DNA from: Rosellinia necatrix
Lineage: Eukaryota > Ascomycota > Sordariomycetes > Xylariales > Xylariaceae
Direction of reading: 5' to 3'
Length of the DNA: 64,000 bases
Assembly (NCBI GenBank): GCA_021209875.1
Contig: JAGYVD010000004.1
Location: forward strand, 2,790,001-2,854,000
Shown here: positions 1 through 11,300 of the stretch, one piece after another
Layout of the letters: each line of letters begins with the position of its first letter
How positions within the stretch are numbered: the stretch's first letter is position 1
The notes under the pieces: model-generated
What the model was told of the DNA's origin: nothing
Databases searched by the model: none
What the model saw: only the letters and a program-made list of their open reading frames with translations
Program-made: the position numbers and the translations under genes

Positions 1-432
1 GCTCTGAGGCCTTCGTACCCGCCATCACTCGCTCCCAAACAGCCAGAAACCATGTCTTGAGAAGCGAATATCTTCTTGACCTGTGTCGTGTAGATCCAGT
101 TCCTGAGCGCAGACTCGTGAATGCTACAATTCGTCGTGCTATTCGACCGGTTTGATGAAGTCGACGTCTTCGACCCTGAGCACCATTGTGGCTCTGTGGA
201 GCTTCTGATTATATATTAGGCCCAGGGAGTGTTTTCCTAACATGTGGCTGGCGGTGTATAGAGTGAGAAATCGGCCAGCCTCTGCTTCTCCGTAGTCTTG
301 AAATATCTCATGAGCGGAGAACATCTCGGCTGACGGCGCAATCCCCTTGACCCAGAAGAAAGAAGGGGGTGAATCTTCCGGCGCAATTATTGATTCGAAG
401 AAAGCTGCTAGATAGCGAGGGGTCTGTGCGGC
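1..432 (-). pseudogene. Decayed coding fragment of unknown function, runs off left edge
   Basis: On the minus strand an open frame begins after a possible splice acceptor near 433 and reads to a stop at 139. It includes the stretch FFWVKGIAPSAEMF and ends VEDVDFIKPVE. A second coherent frame continues from about 115 to the window edge, containing ALRNWIYTTQVKKI. The two frames are out of register and the gap (about 25 nt) is too short for an intron. I therefore read this as one protein-coding region broken by a frameshift. I do not recognise the family. It could be an intact gene if the base calls near 115-140 are wrong. No start codon lies in view with a good context. Confidence 0.35.
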
Positions 433-839
433 CTACGATGTCGTTTGACTCGTCGCCATAGTGCTGGAAGAACGATCACCGCTCAAAATCATCAAGAAAT
501 CTTCCGTCAGTAACCTAGGCGTTCTCAACCAGGAGGCTGTGAAGTCCAACGCATCTTTCGTAGCCCGAAGTTCCATCTTCACGAGGAGCTGCGAGGCCTG
601 CTTCAGAACTGTGCTGGCGAATTACTACCGACACAGCAATGGCTATGACAAGAATCAAAGGCGAAACCAATCTGAGGTGATGCACTCAAAAATGTGGTGC
701 CACCACCATCTAGCTGCAGAGCTATTCAATATCATAGGGCGGCGTAATAGTCTCGGGGTACCTAGGTAAATGGCATTAACATAAGCCAACAAGTGCACGA
801 TAGAAACAGTAAATGACAGAAACGGGGTATTTATTTCAA

Positions 840-1093
840 CTAATATCGACAATGCAACGAATGCAAGCATTCTTGAATCGCGGAGAACTCGGCCATCAAG
901 TGCCGCGGAAAGTTGCTATTTGTAAGCCACGGATTCAGCATCTGCATCCTGAACAGCTTCAGAAAACACTCGCTGCAATATAGGCTCGAGTCATAAAGGT
1001 CAACCAAGGCAGACATGTCGCTGTTGATTTCGTCCAAATTGAAGTCCAGGCCGCTGCACTGAGCTGATACCTCGTCATAGGCGAAACATATTC
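840..1093 (-). pseudogene. Fragment resembling the Cys-rich region of fungal LysM proteins
   Basis: The minus-strand frame opens after a TGA near 1100 and stops at 840. It encodes about 80 residues beginning DPRICFAYDEV and containing YDSSLYCSECFLKLF and EFSAIQECLHSL. This spacing (Cys-x2-Cys in an aromatic context, then Cys about 30 residues on) resembles the inter-LysM segments of secreted fungal LysM proteins. That is a judgement from memory of the family. No signal peptide, no LysM repeat and no clear start are found on either side, so it looks like an isolated remnant. It could instead be one exon of a poorly resolved small gene. Confidence 0.3.
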
Positions 1094-1716
1094 TCGGGTC
1101 CCATCATATGTAATCGCTCCCTTGCCATTCCTGGGGTGTCAAGAGACACCACCTGTTATCGCTAATGAGGTATTAATAAAGGCAGCATTTTAGTATATTT
1201 GGCGTCTACTGGTCTAGGGCTCCCATTCACTATTGTTTGTGCAACCGCGTATCCTCGGCGTTCTGTCTGCCGCCCCTGTATTGCGTTTCATCTTGTGTAT
1301 GTAGTTGTGGCACGCAGCCGTTGTTCAGCGCTGCTAGGTAGCTTGGCTCCCATGATCCCTGGTAGATGTCATTACTGCTTCTACGCCTTATCCTCAAAGG
1401 CTGTAGTTTTATTATGTGGGACAATACTGGACTATCATGTCGCCGCGAGCGGACAGCTTAGCTATGACCTACCGAAGTTCGGGTGAACGACGGTTGTTCC
1501 TCGTTACGTATGAGATAGATTCAAACCCGCCCGTAAACACGATAGCATGCGACGCGCTGCGCAGACTACCGGGTGGAGAGCCGGGTTTGCTTGGAATAGT
1601 TTTCTTCCTTTGGTGATTCAAGATTGGTGGCTGATAATTTATGTTTGTTGCCACGACTGGGTTTTATAAACTCCGCAGTGGGATGCCTGGGGTGTCTCCC
1701 GTGATAGAAATATTCT
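1094..1716. other. Spacer, no gene seen
   Basis: Only short overlapping open frames without family features occur here. This is the downstream flank of PWP2, which ends at 1717. Confidence 0.5.
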
Positions 1717-4623
1717 TCAATCCAGACCTATCCATTCGCCGTCGGAGTCGTTGTGTGATCCGCTCATGTCTTGTTCCTTCGCTATTGTTTCCTTCATTGA
1801 TTCATCGCGCCTATCACTGAGAACCGCATCCCTACTTTCATGGGTTTTGGTTTCCGCTTGTCCTAGCAGATAATCGACCATATAGACATTTTCGTCGGCC
1901 AATCGCCTAATTTCATTTTGCATTCGGGCAATGGCCCTGGCAACTATTCGAAGCTCGATATCGACTTTGCTTCGGTTTGCCGTCAGCCAAGGACCGTGTT
2001 TATCTACTAGGGCCTTGATCCAAAGCATGCAGAATTCAATATGCGGCGATTCTTCCGTCTGAGCAGCCACAAATCGTAAGAGCCTTGCTACATAGACCGT
2101 AGGAAATTGTTCAATTACCAGCGGTATGTCGGGGTACGGTATAGCCTGGAACACTCTTTTGATCAAGCCGGCCTCGTTTAGCCGAAATGACATTATAAGG
2201 GCTTTAAGGTAATCCTTCTCGTTTTCTAGAACCGCGAGGGTGGAGGCGGGCGTTATTTCCATATTCAGGTCAAAGGGATCAAACTGAAGCTCGTTGTCAA
2301 GACTGTAAATAAGAAGACCTTCGGTGGAAGCGGCGCAGAAAGAGGTGCCGGTAGGGGAGAAAGCCACACCAGTCACCTTGATATCCGGTAGTGTCTTTCT
2401 TGCCGATGGATCACCACCTCGTTTTGAACCAGGCAGAGGGTTATCTCCCCTTGTACCCCGATCCGAGTCTCCTTCATCATCGAGCAAGCCCTCAGGGCCG
2501 GCTTCGGTGAGGAGCTTGCTGTTTAGGAATTCCTGAGTGCCGGAGAGCGAGAGATTGACGCTGACGGTGAACTTTTTGAGGAGTACCATAGTGCTGACGG
2601 AATATAAACATATGTATTTGCTGCTCCCGCCAGCTAATATGCAGCTGCCATCCGTGCTATATTGAATGGTACCAAAGCTTTTCGTGCCGGAGACGTTCGC
2701 GGCCGTTCTGCGATCCGTCACCTTGCGGCCACCAGAGACATCGCGTCGGCCGTCGAGCCCAGACACTTGCTCAGCTTCCGAGACAGACCAGAAGGTTAAC
2801 TGGCCATCAAGGGTAGAGACGGCAAGTTGTTCAGAATCGGGTCGAACAGCAACATCTAGTACGTCTGATTGAAGCTGCAGCGGCTCGCTCGTCTGCGTGC
2901 GGCCGAATATGGACCACAATCGGGCAGTGCGGTCCCAGCTGCCGCTTACCAACAGACCACCGTTGGGGGCGAAAGCCAATGAAGAGATGGGTCCCTCATG
3001 CCCTGCTAACTGATCGAGCAACTGACCTGTCTGAACTGACCAAATGTGGATATCGAAAGAGTCTAGCGACCCAGCCGCAACAACCTCACCGCTTGGGTCC
3101 ACTGCCATGCAGGAGAACGAGAGCCTTGACGGGGCTGTGAAGGTTCGAAAATTTCTAAATCTTATTAAATCCCACGCTCTGACTGAGCCGTCTAGGCTCG
3201 AGGTGAACAACACGTTGCCCTTTTTTGCGAATTCGCAGGCCGTAACGCCACTCGTATGTTCAGTAAAGGTGACAATGCAGAACCCCGAGTCCACGTCCCA
3301 TACTTTGATCTTACCATCGTCGGCGGTGGTAATGATACGTTTCCCATCAGGCGAATAAACAAGGGAGTTCATCGAGTCGAAATGACCCTGTTGTTTGAGA
3401 ATGTAGGACTCTGATTGCCACTCCCATACCAGCAGTTGACCGAACTTGGACGCCCCAAAGGCCAGCCACTCTCCGGTATTGTTGATGGTGACGAAGTCAA
3501 TTTCATTTTGCGAAATACTCAGGGTATGGATGGGATTGAAGTCGGGCATCTCGTATAAACCGAAAATGCCATTAGAAAAGCCCGTGACCAGTAAATTCGT
3601 CTCGGGGTGGAAGGAGGCGCACCGGACGTGCGCGCTGTTTTGCATGAAATAGTGTTTCCGCACGATCCGCCAGCGCATGTCCTCGTTCGCGCCCGCCATC
3701 TCTTCATCCTCATCAGGTGGGGGAGCGTTGGGATGTCTCGTATACTGCCAATCGAAGACTGCGCCGTCCTTACTAACGGTGTAGACCGTTTCTTGGTCTT
3801 TCGAGAACCAAGCCCCGACGACGGCTTGCTTATGGCCGGAGAGGATGGTCGGGGTGAATCCATCCTCGGGGTCCAGGCTCCATATGCGAGCTGTCAAATC
3901 CTTGGAGGCTGTCAAGAAGAATCGGGAATCGTTGGACCACTGTATGTGCCGGACATCGTCGAAATGGCCCATGTGGGTGTGATGGCGCACAAAAGGCGCG
4001 AACTCGAGGCTGGCCTCGGCGTTGGAGTCGGGGGTCGAAGGGACCTGCCATACTTCCGTTTTGCGACCGAGCCCGACGGCGAAATGACGCCCCGAGGGAG
4101 AGAAGGCGAGCGCAGTAACAGGCGACCGGAACGAAAAGTGGTAGATGGATATCCGACGTGGGACATTGGTCAAGATGGCGTGGCCATCCTCGTCGACGGA
4201 GAGCAGCAAATTACCCCGCGGCGTGAGGCCAATTCTGGCAATGTTCTTTCGATGGGCGAATGGGAGGGTATGCGACTTGTTCCTGGTGCATATCGTATTA
4301 GCGCCTGTATCCTGCGCCTATATCCTGCGTCTGTATCCTGTGTCTGTATCCCGCAGGCGTGTGTAGGTAGACCTAGTGAAGAGGGGAGGGGGGGGGGAAG
4401 GGGCGGGGGAAGGGGGAAAGAGGGCGACCAACTCGACGAGGTTGAAGACAGTGACCCTGTTCCCTACTGGGGAGAAGAGACATGTGCCGTCTGGGCTGAA
4501 CAGGAGGTTTCCTTGACAGTAGACCGTCCCAAGCAAGTTGGAAAACTAGTATTCGACGTATTAGCAATGAGCCGGCATGCTTTCCGAGAATTGGATTCAA
4601 GTCACCTTGAAATCTGTCTTCAT
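1717..4623 (-). CDS. PWP2: Periodic tryptophan protein 2 (U3 snoRNP / UTP-B WD40 subunit)
   Basis: Pwp2/Utp1 is a WD40 protein of the UTP-B complex of the nucleolar 90S pre-ribosome, needed for 18S rRNA processing. Exon 1 is 18 nt (4606-4623, MKTDFK). A 60-nt intron (4546-4605) with a GCTAAT branch site follows. Exon 2 starts at 4545 (FSNLLGTVY) and ends near VTVFNLVE. The main exon runs from about 4282 to the stop at 1717. Tandem WD motifs are visible (SKDLTARIWSL, TADDGKIKVWD, SGSWDRTARLWS), then a Utp12-type helical C-terminus (ALIMSFRLNEAGLIKRVFQAI). At about 890-910 aa it fits the family. The second intron's exact ends are unresolved: a GC-rich tract and a 13-bp minisatellite lie there. 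The gene is divergent from the septin gene. Confidence 0.93.
4301..4350. repeat. 13-bp minisatellite inside PWP2 intron 2
   Basis: On the minus strand the unit GATACAGACGCAG, with small changes, occurs almost four times head to tail. Each full unit ends in AG and is followed by GATA, so each could act as a 3' splice site. A branch-like GCTAATAC lies just downstream, before the CACCAG near 4283. Confidence 0.8.
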
Positions 4624-5380
4624 CGTGCTATATGCGCATCCTATTTGAACGTCTTTTGGGGAGTTGTCTTACACGAGAATCTACCAACAGCTCTCTACCT
4701 ACCTCGACGCAACTTTTTTGGCTTCTTATCAACGATAAGAGGTAGGTACTTAGGTACTTAGGTACCTCCTACGTAGGTAGGTAGTGCAGTAGTGTACTTA
4801 CAGACCGGCTCCTGGTGGATGCCGATGAACCCCGGCTTCTCTTCAATCCTGGACGCAGTGGCAGGTGGCCAAAGCTTTTATCGGGCCCGCATTTCAGAGG
4901 GCAGATTTGGGCAGTACTTAGTTAGCGCAGTTTGTCGTTTGAAGAAAGGGGCTAGCAACACCGCTGCCAGTTGGCACCACCTTGAATTGCCCAATTGCAC
5001 AACAGCGACCCCTGTCATCTCCAGTCGGTACCTCTTGTGCTGGAAATTTGCTACCAGCCTATCAACCAACATAGTCTGGATCGATAGGTAGCTAGCCCAA
5101 AGCTTGGAAGGCTTTCTTTCCCCTGAAGTACCTAGCGATGAGAACCGAACCACTAACCTCCATTCTGAACCCCATCAACAACTCCATCAACACTATCCGT
5201 CCCGGCTCTGTCCTCACCGGCATTCTTCAGTTTCTTGAGAGCCCGTTTCAGCTAGCCACTGCCGCACTTTTCCCATACATCGCAAATCTCCCGCCTGTCT
5301 CTGTGCCTCCGGAATACCACATTCTAACTTGCATCCGTCTCGGTCTGGGCTATTGTCGAGAATAGTTGCAGACTTTCAAG
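4624..5380. promoter_or_regulatory. Divergent promoter region of PWP2 and the septin gene
   Basis: About 760 bp separate the two start codons. A run of TAGGTA/AGGTACTT elements lies at 4740-4790, close to PWP2. No clear TATA box was identified. No gene was found in it. Confidence 0.5.
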
Positions 5381-6738
5381 ATGCCTCCTGCCACCGCCGA
5401 AAGCGCGTCGCCGATTGGCATTGCCAATCTGCCTAACCAGCGACACAAGATTGTCGCCAAACGAGGTGCTGCTTTCACCATCATGGTGCGTCGGTAGATG
5501 CTGGGAACCTAGACTCTTGATGCGACGTGTTTGGCTAACCCACCGTCACCTATTTTTTCTACACAGGTTGCTGGTGAGTCCGGCCTGGGAAAGACCACTT
5601 TCATCAACACTCTGTTCTCGACCACCATCAAGAACTACGCCGATCACAAGAAACGCCACCAGAAGCAGGTGGACAAGACTGTCGAGATTGAGATCACCAA
5701 GGCCGAGCTAGAAGAGAAGTTCTTCAAGGGTAATTGCTCTTGCCCCTTTCGTAGTGTCTGCCCCCAAGGTTAACAAGGTTCCGATGCGTATAGTCCGCCT
5801 GACCGTCATCGATACTCCGGGCTTCGGCGACTATGTTAACAACAAAGACTCCTGGATGCCCATTATCGAGTTCTTGGACGACCAGCACGAGTCTTACATG
5901 CTTCAGGAGCAACAGCCTCGTCGTCAAGATAAGATCGACCTGCGTGTCCATGCGTGCCTCTACTTCATCCGGCCTACTGGTCATACCCTAAAGCCTCTGG
6001 ATATCGAGGTCATGAAGAGACTGTGCTCTCGTGTGAACCTGATTCCCGTTATCGCTAAGGCTGACACACTGAGCCCTGCCGATTTGGCCAAGTTCAAGGC
6101 TAGAGTATGTTATCCATCCCGTCTACTAATTATGCTCTGCCCTGACCGCCTACTTCCTATAGATCCAAGCTGTCATTGAGGCACAGAGCATCAAGATCTA
6201 CCAGCCCCCGATCGAGGAAGATGACGAGGCCGCCGCCCAGCACGCTCGGAGCTTAATGGCTGCCATGCCATTCGCCGTCATCGGCTCCGAGAAGGACGTC
6301 AAGACGGGCGACGGCCGTATCGTCAAGGGCCGTCAGTACTCGTGGGGTGTTGCCGAAGTCGAGAACGAGGACCACTGTGATTTCAAGAAGCTCCGCTCCA
6401 TTCTGATCCGCACCCATATGCTCGATCTCATCCACACTACCGAGGAGCTGCACTACGAGGCCTACCGCGCCCAGCAGATGGAGACGCGCAAATTTGGCGA
6501 GGCGCGCCCCCGCAAGCTAGACAATCCTAAGTATAAGGAGGAAGAGGAGGCACTTCGCAAGCGATTTACCGAGCAAGTTAAGATCGAAGAGCAGCGATTC
6601 CGGCAGTGGGAGCAGAAGCTCATCGCCGAGCGAGACCGTCTCAACAAGGACCTTGAACAGACACACGCTCAGATCAAACAGCTCGAGACCGAACTCGAGC
6701 AAATGCAAGGCAGTGTTGCCCGCAGTGGTCGGCGTTAA
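5381..6738 (+). CDS. CDC12: Septin, CDC12 / AspC type
   Basis: Septin GTPase that polymerises with Cdc3, Cdc10 and Cdc11 orthologues into filaments at septa and hyphal tips. Exons: 5381-5485, 5567-5729, 5794-6104, 6163-6738; phases agree and give 384 aa. The P-loop GESGLGKT is in exon 2, DTPGFGD (G3) starts exon 3, and AKAD (G4) is in exon 3. The septin unique element follows (WGVAEVENEDHCDF). The last 80 or so residues form a charged heptad coiled coil. The N-terminus (PIGIANLPNQRHKIV) and the HESYMLQEQQP insertion match the Cdc12 subgroup rather than Cdc3, Cdc10 or Cdc11. The start codon is the first ATG of this frame, preceded by a stop-containing leader. Confidence 0.95.
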
Positions 6739-7491
6739 GCCCACCACCGCCACCCTAGCTTCATTCGCTATTCTCACGTGGCTCCGTCTAATATTGATCT
6801 ACTGCCACCTCCCTATAGCAAGGGGTGGGGGGCCTATGATACCCAATTCCTACGCCCGCTTAAGCTTTAATATCGAATATGGTTTCATGTGGTCGATATA
6901 TGCTTAGGAGCTAATTTGAGTCTTCATCTTATGAAACGAGGATTCACGGAGAGAGAAAGGGGAGAACGAGTGGGTAGGGAAAGGAAAAAGAGGAGCTAAA
7001 TCATCAATTACATTTAATGTCTTTAGCAGTTGGGACTATGAAGCGTTCTGGCGTATCGAAGATGAGAGAAACAGACTGAAAGGGGCGGTCCTCTAAAGCT
7101 ATTTTTCCCCTCGGCCGGGTGTGCTTCACAGTAGTACCCAACCTCCGTTTGTTCAGTACAGTTAGGTTTAGTTGACGACGATGTAATCAAGAATTTCTTA
7201 TGATACCATTCAGCAAAACACAAGCAAAACGTATCTTACGAAGCCCTTAAAAGTGTCCCCTGATTCCAAGTTCAATTATGTTTCCATATCATTTCCTCAA
7301 AAAGAATTGAAAAAACAAAAGACATTTAAGAATACATGGAGGGCTATCATGGCAATTAAACCTCTCAAGTAGGTAGGAGGTAGGTAGTAGTTACATATAT
7401 ATGTGTATATACTAATGTCGCGTCTGCGATACCTGTTTCACGACCGGTTAATATCTAGTCGAGCGCATAAATCCCACTATAGCGCCGGCTC
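6739..7491. other. Convergent 3' flanks of the septin and kinase genes
   Basis: No convincing gene. The segment becomes AT-rich towards 7260-7440 and contains one AGGTAGG cluster near 7370-7390, next to an alternating ATAT stretch. Confidence 0.5.
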
Positions 7492-9276
7492 CTATATAGC
7501 ATCCATGGTGGCTCGTGTGGCGAGCTGCTCGTTCTTGTTCCCGAGCTTGGAGATCTGCAGGAAGGCGTCGACGCCATAGCCCTCAAGGCTGTGGAGTTCC
7601 AGACTGCCGGCCCAGTACTCGGCGTAGACGCGGCTTAGGGGTAGACTGATGCCGAGGCGGAGGTTCGGGGGCCGCGTGGAGAGGCTGGTGAGCGAGCCGT
7701 TGTGGTTATAGCGGGAGGCGGCGGCGTGCGGACCCGCGGTGGAGGAGTCGGGGCGTGAGGGCCGGTCGGGGAACAGGTTCTGTAGTTCCGAGAAGGTGCC
7801 GCCCTCGCCACCACCTTCGACGGGCATATGGAGTTCTTGCAGCGTGGCGGCCATGAGGGGGACTTGGCCGAGGTTCTCGAGACGCTGATGCGTCGAGGGC
7901 CCCTTGCCGAAGGACCAGAGGTAGGGGAGCATATCGCGGGCGATGCCGCCGCCGCGGTCCGAGATACGGATGATAACGTGCTGCTGTGCCTCGCAGAGGG
8001 TGACCTCGATGGGCGGCGGCTTCTCGCCGGCACTGTGCTTGCCACTGCTGCGGTGGTGCTCAATGACGGCCTGGACCGAGTTTCGCAGCAGCTCGCCGAC
8101 AATGTACTGAAGGTGGGTTAGGATATAGGGGAACGTGGCCTCTAAGTGGCCGTTGACCCGGATATCGGGGATCGCGACATCGGGCCCGTACGCAGAGCGT
8201 GCGAGGTCTTGTACGGCGCGCCCACAGCGCTCGACCACGTCCTGAGCCACGCACTTGAGGAATACCTCCCCTATGAATTCGGATTCGGAGAGCTTTGCGC
8301 CTGGCGAAAACCAGTCTGAGCCGAAGGTTTCGGTCAAGGCAAGATGCTGTTCAGCGATAACTCGACGGGAAATTCGCTATGATAAACCAACACATTAGCG
8401 GTTGAAATCAGGGAAGTTTTCACTCTTGTTCCTGCCTTATGGATACCCCCGAGTCCTCATGTGTAATATGTAAGTGACGTACAGATCGTAAAATGGTGTT
8501 CATAAAGCGGTCGAGCTTGTCCGCCGGCATTAGGCCATTGCACTCTAAAATGCCCATGGCAAGCTTGGGTATGACTGTCAGATGGGCACGCAGCATGCCG
8601 GCGATGATGGAGCAGAAGCGGTCGTTGTCCTCCAAGGTCTTGATTTCTTTGATACGTCGGAATGTATCGAAGGCGGTATAATACAATTCGTAAACATCGC
8701 TCATGTGCCGGTTCGTGACGACGACGTAGGGGAGCCGTTGCATATCGCGAATGCGGTGGGCGATCCTACAGATCCGGCGCATGAGCCACTACGGCGCTTT
8801 GAACGATTGGGATCGAAGTCAGATGGCCACCAAGCAGACAGACATACCTCGTCGGGAGCTCGGTTCGTACATAGTTAGCTGAGCTGATGAGCCTCGCCTC
8901 GGTTAGAGACCGGCCAAACACCATCAACTGTCGTAAACTAATCGGCCGCGCCTCTTTAGCTACCCACCTGTGCGCCGAAAGAAGGCATCTCGTCAGTCGC
9001 ACGGTACCAAAATATACATTGCCGGGAGAGCAAGCTATCGATGACATACTCATCGAGAACCTGTACGGGTCTCCATTTCGCGGCAGCGTGCATACATCTC
9101 CGGCCATCAGCACCCTCGCCGCCGCGGCCGATCCGGGACCGAGGGGCGGCGCGTGTCCAGGGTGTTGCGCTCGTCACGGGAGCCGCAGTCGTCAGGGCGG
9201 AGACGGAGATCCGTGCCGGGGAACGGGCACTCAGTCGGACGGTTTTGGTGGCATTCTGCACCGCGAAGGGTAGCAT
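7492..9276 (-). CDS. Mitochondrial pyruvate / branched-chain dehydrogenase kinase
   Basis: A GHKL-fold protein kinase that phosphorylates and inactivates the E1 subunit of a mitochondrial 2-oxoacid dehydrogenase. Exons on the minus strand: 9276-9050, 8967-8848, 8765-8483, 8376-7492; phases agree and give 504 aa. The basic, Ser/Ala-rich first 65 residues fit a mitochondrial presequence. Next come the regulatory helical domain (VLDEWVAKEARPISLRQL, HRIRDMQRLPYVV) and the ATPase domain with N-box ELLRNSVQAV, G1 DRGGGI and the SFGKG loop. The sequence is closest to the fungal PKP2 / BCKDH-kinase-like branch, but PDK versus BCKDK specificity cannot be decided here. The start at 9276 is inferred; an in-frame ATG also lies upstream at 9459. 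Confidence 0.9.
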
Positions 9277-11300
9277 GCCGGCAGTTCCATGCCAGGGCGT
9301 ATGAGATCTTGAAGGAACGACGAACGGCTCGGTCCGGCGGGGAGCACAGCACAAGAAGTGGCGGACTGGGGTGGCGGGGTGCAGAGAACGGTCGGAAAGC
9401 CAGTGGACAGCACGATCAGGGAAGTGCGTCGAGATATGTTGTCTCCAACGGTGCCTCACATGTCAATTATAAGGTCAGCCCAATCCGATTCATTGGTCAC
9501 AGGGCGCAGTTGCCGATTTCGCAGCGCGAGGGCTTTGCTCAGAACTTGCTGGAGGAGTGGGCTCTTCCTCAAAAGGTAAGGCTTCTCCGCTGTGCTCTGC
9601 ATCTGCAAAACGGTACCTACATAGTAAGGTTAGGTTAGGAAGGTATGAGCAAGCACCTTTGTAGCAGCATGGTGGACAGGGTGTTTCCCTCCAAATTTTG
9701 GTGTTTGGCCACAACAACTACTTACCTACCGAGGTACTGCCTTTTTCTACTCAGGGTCGCACCCTCCCGAGGTACCTAAGGTGTCCATCCATACGGCCGG
9801 AGGTGGCATGCTCGTAAGTCCATAGGTACGCACCGTTTTTGGACAGATACACATTTCAAGACATGATTCTACAACCCCGCAAGACATTTTCTTATTCATG
9901 GAGTATGCAAGTCCCACCATCTACCGTAGTGTACAAGCAGAAACCAATGGTGTATAGAACTACCTACCTAGGTAATGGCTATCGGGAAGTAGCAGGACGC
10001 CACTTTCAAGAGTGCCCCAATAATTAACCTCCAAGCTTTAAGCATTCGCTGTATTATAAATTTATAAACTCCCCGAGCCTTCTACACTACCTACCTAGGG
10101 ACCTACCTGGGGACCTACCAGGTAGGTCCCTAGGTAGGTAGACAAGTAAGCATGCTCCAGATAACTTGGTAGTTGCATGATGGCCCGATTCCCCAGCATG
10201 ACCGGCTTGACCTTTCCCCTCGCAGTGTTGACTGGGGGTTAACAGCAGCGTGCGGGGCACCTCGAGTAGCCGTTGGGTACTCGTCCCACCAACCTACTGT
10301 ACGAACGTCATCATAGCAGCCTCGGGTCAGCCCTATTCGTTCGTTCACAAGGCCCCAGCCAGGGTAAAAAGGCGACCCTTCAGTGCATAAGGGAGGTGCT
10401 TCTGCCGAAAATAACCAACTATGTACCTGAGAAGGCATCAATCACAAATGAGGCTTAGGCAAGAAAAACGAATACCTCTACTGCGGTCGAGATGAAGATT
10501 ACTACTTTCTTTGCGTAGTTACCGTCTTACGGTATGTAGGGTTGTTATGTATGCCCAGGCAGCAAACCACACCTCCGCCGTATGCACTAGGTACTCACTG
10601 ACCTAAGGTAGGTAAGGTACCTGGGTAGGCATACACCTTGGGCGGTTAGGTGTTATGACTAATAACTACCTACCTACTGGGGCATTTATTTAGGACCCGA
10701 AAGCGTAAACCAATGTCATCATACCCGACAGTTAGATGATCTGCCGTAGCAGAGATGGTGCACCTCTTGACTGGCCTAGCCCACGTTTCGAAATTTCCTC
10801 TGGACAGCCAAACTAGGTACCTAGGTAGGCTGCAAATATACCTAAATAGGGTAAGCATACCACTGCAAGCAGCACATCGTAGGCACCGAAAGATGCGCCT
10901 TGTCAGCTTATGGGGTAAAGATAAGATAAGAGGTACACGTAACTGTGTGGCAAACTCTGCTAGCTACAAGGTATCATTACGTTGTGGTGGAGGGATCTAG
11001 CCGTATATGCCTGGGCAAACCTGGGTTCGTGGTTTGAGTGGCGTCGCCCCCCTAACACAGCCCATCTTTTGCTGCTTTCCGCACTACAACGACTCCACCG
11101 CGCGCCTAGGTATAGAGGTAACGGGTACTAGTATGTAGGTATGTTCCAGGAGAGGTGAGGTTGTCTTGTTGTCTTGTTATTGTAAAATACCTACATAACT
11201 AATACTACGTCCAAGGAGTTATGGGTACCGACTTACCTCAGAGTACCTTACCTACCTACCTACCTTAGCTTCGTATGTATGTAGGGCAAGCAAAGAGTGA
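9277..11300. other. Tetranucleotide-rich spacer
   Basis: No gene is supported. The spacer is dense in TACCTA / TAGGTA elements (9610-9780, 9955-9975, 10083-10145, 10590-10690, 10810-10850, 11100-11290), between the kinase and deubiquitinase genes, which point away from each other. Open frames here are short and consist largely of translated repeat. Confidence 0.6.
10087..10141. repeat. Perfect 24-bp inverted repeat with 7-nt loop
   Basis: The left arm (10087-10110) and right arm (10118-10141) are exact reverse complements, built of CTACCTACC / GGTAGGTAG blocks around a GGGACC core. The loop is GGACCTA. It could form a strong cruciform or RNA hairpin. Confidence 0.95.

Noticed and set aside
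3607..4761. 384-aa plus-strand open frame opposite PWP2
   Set aside because: It is a shadow of the PWP2 coding strand; the minus strand carries clear WD40 motifs and matching introns.
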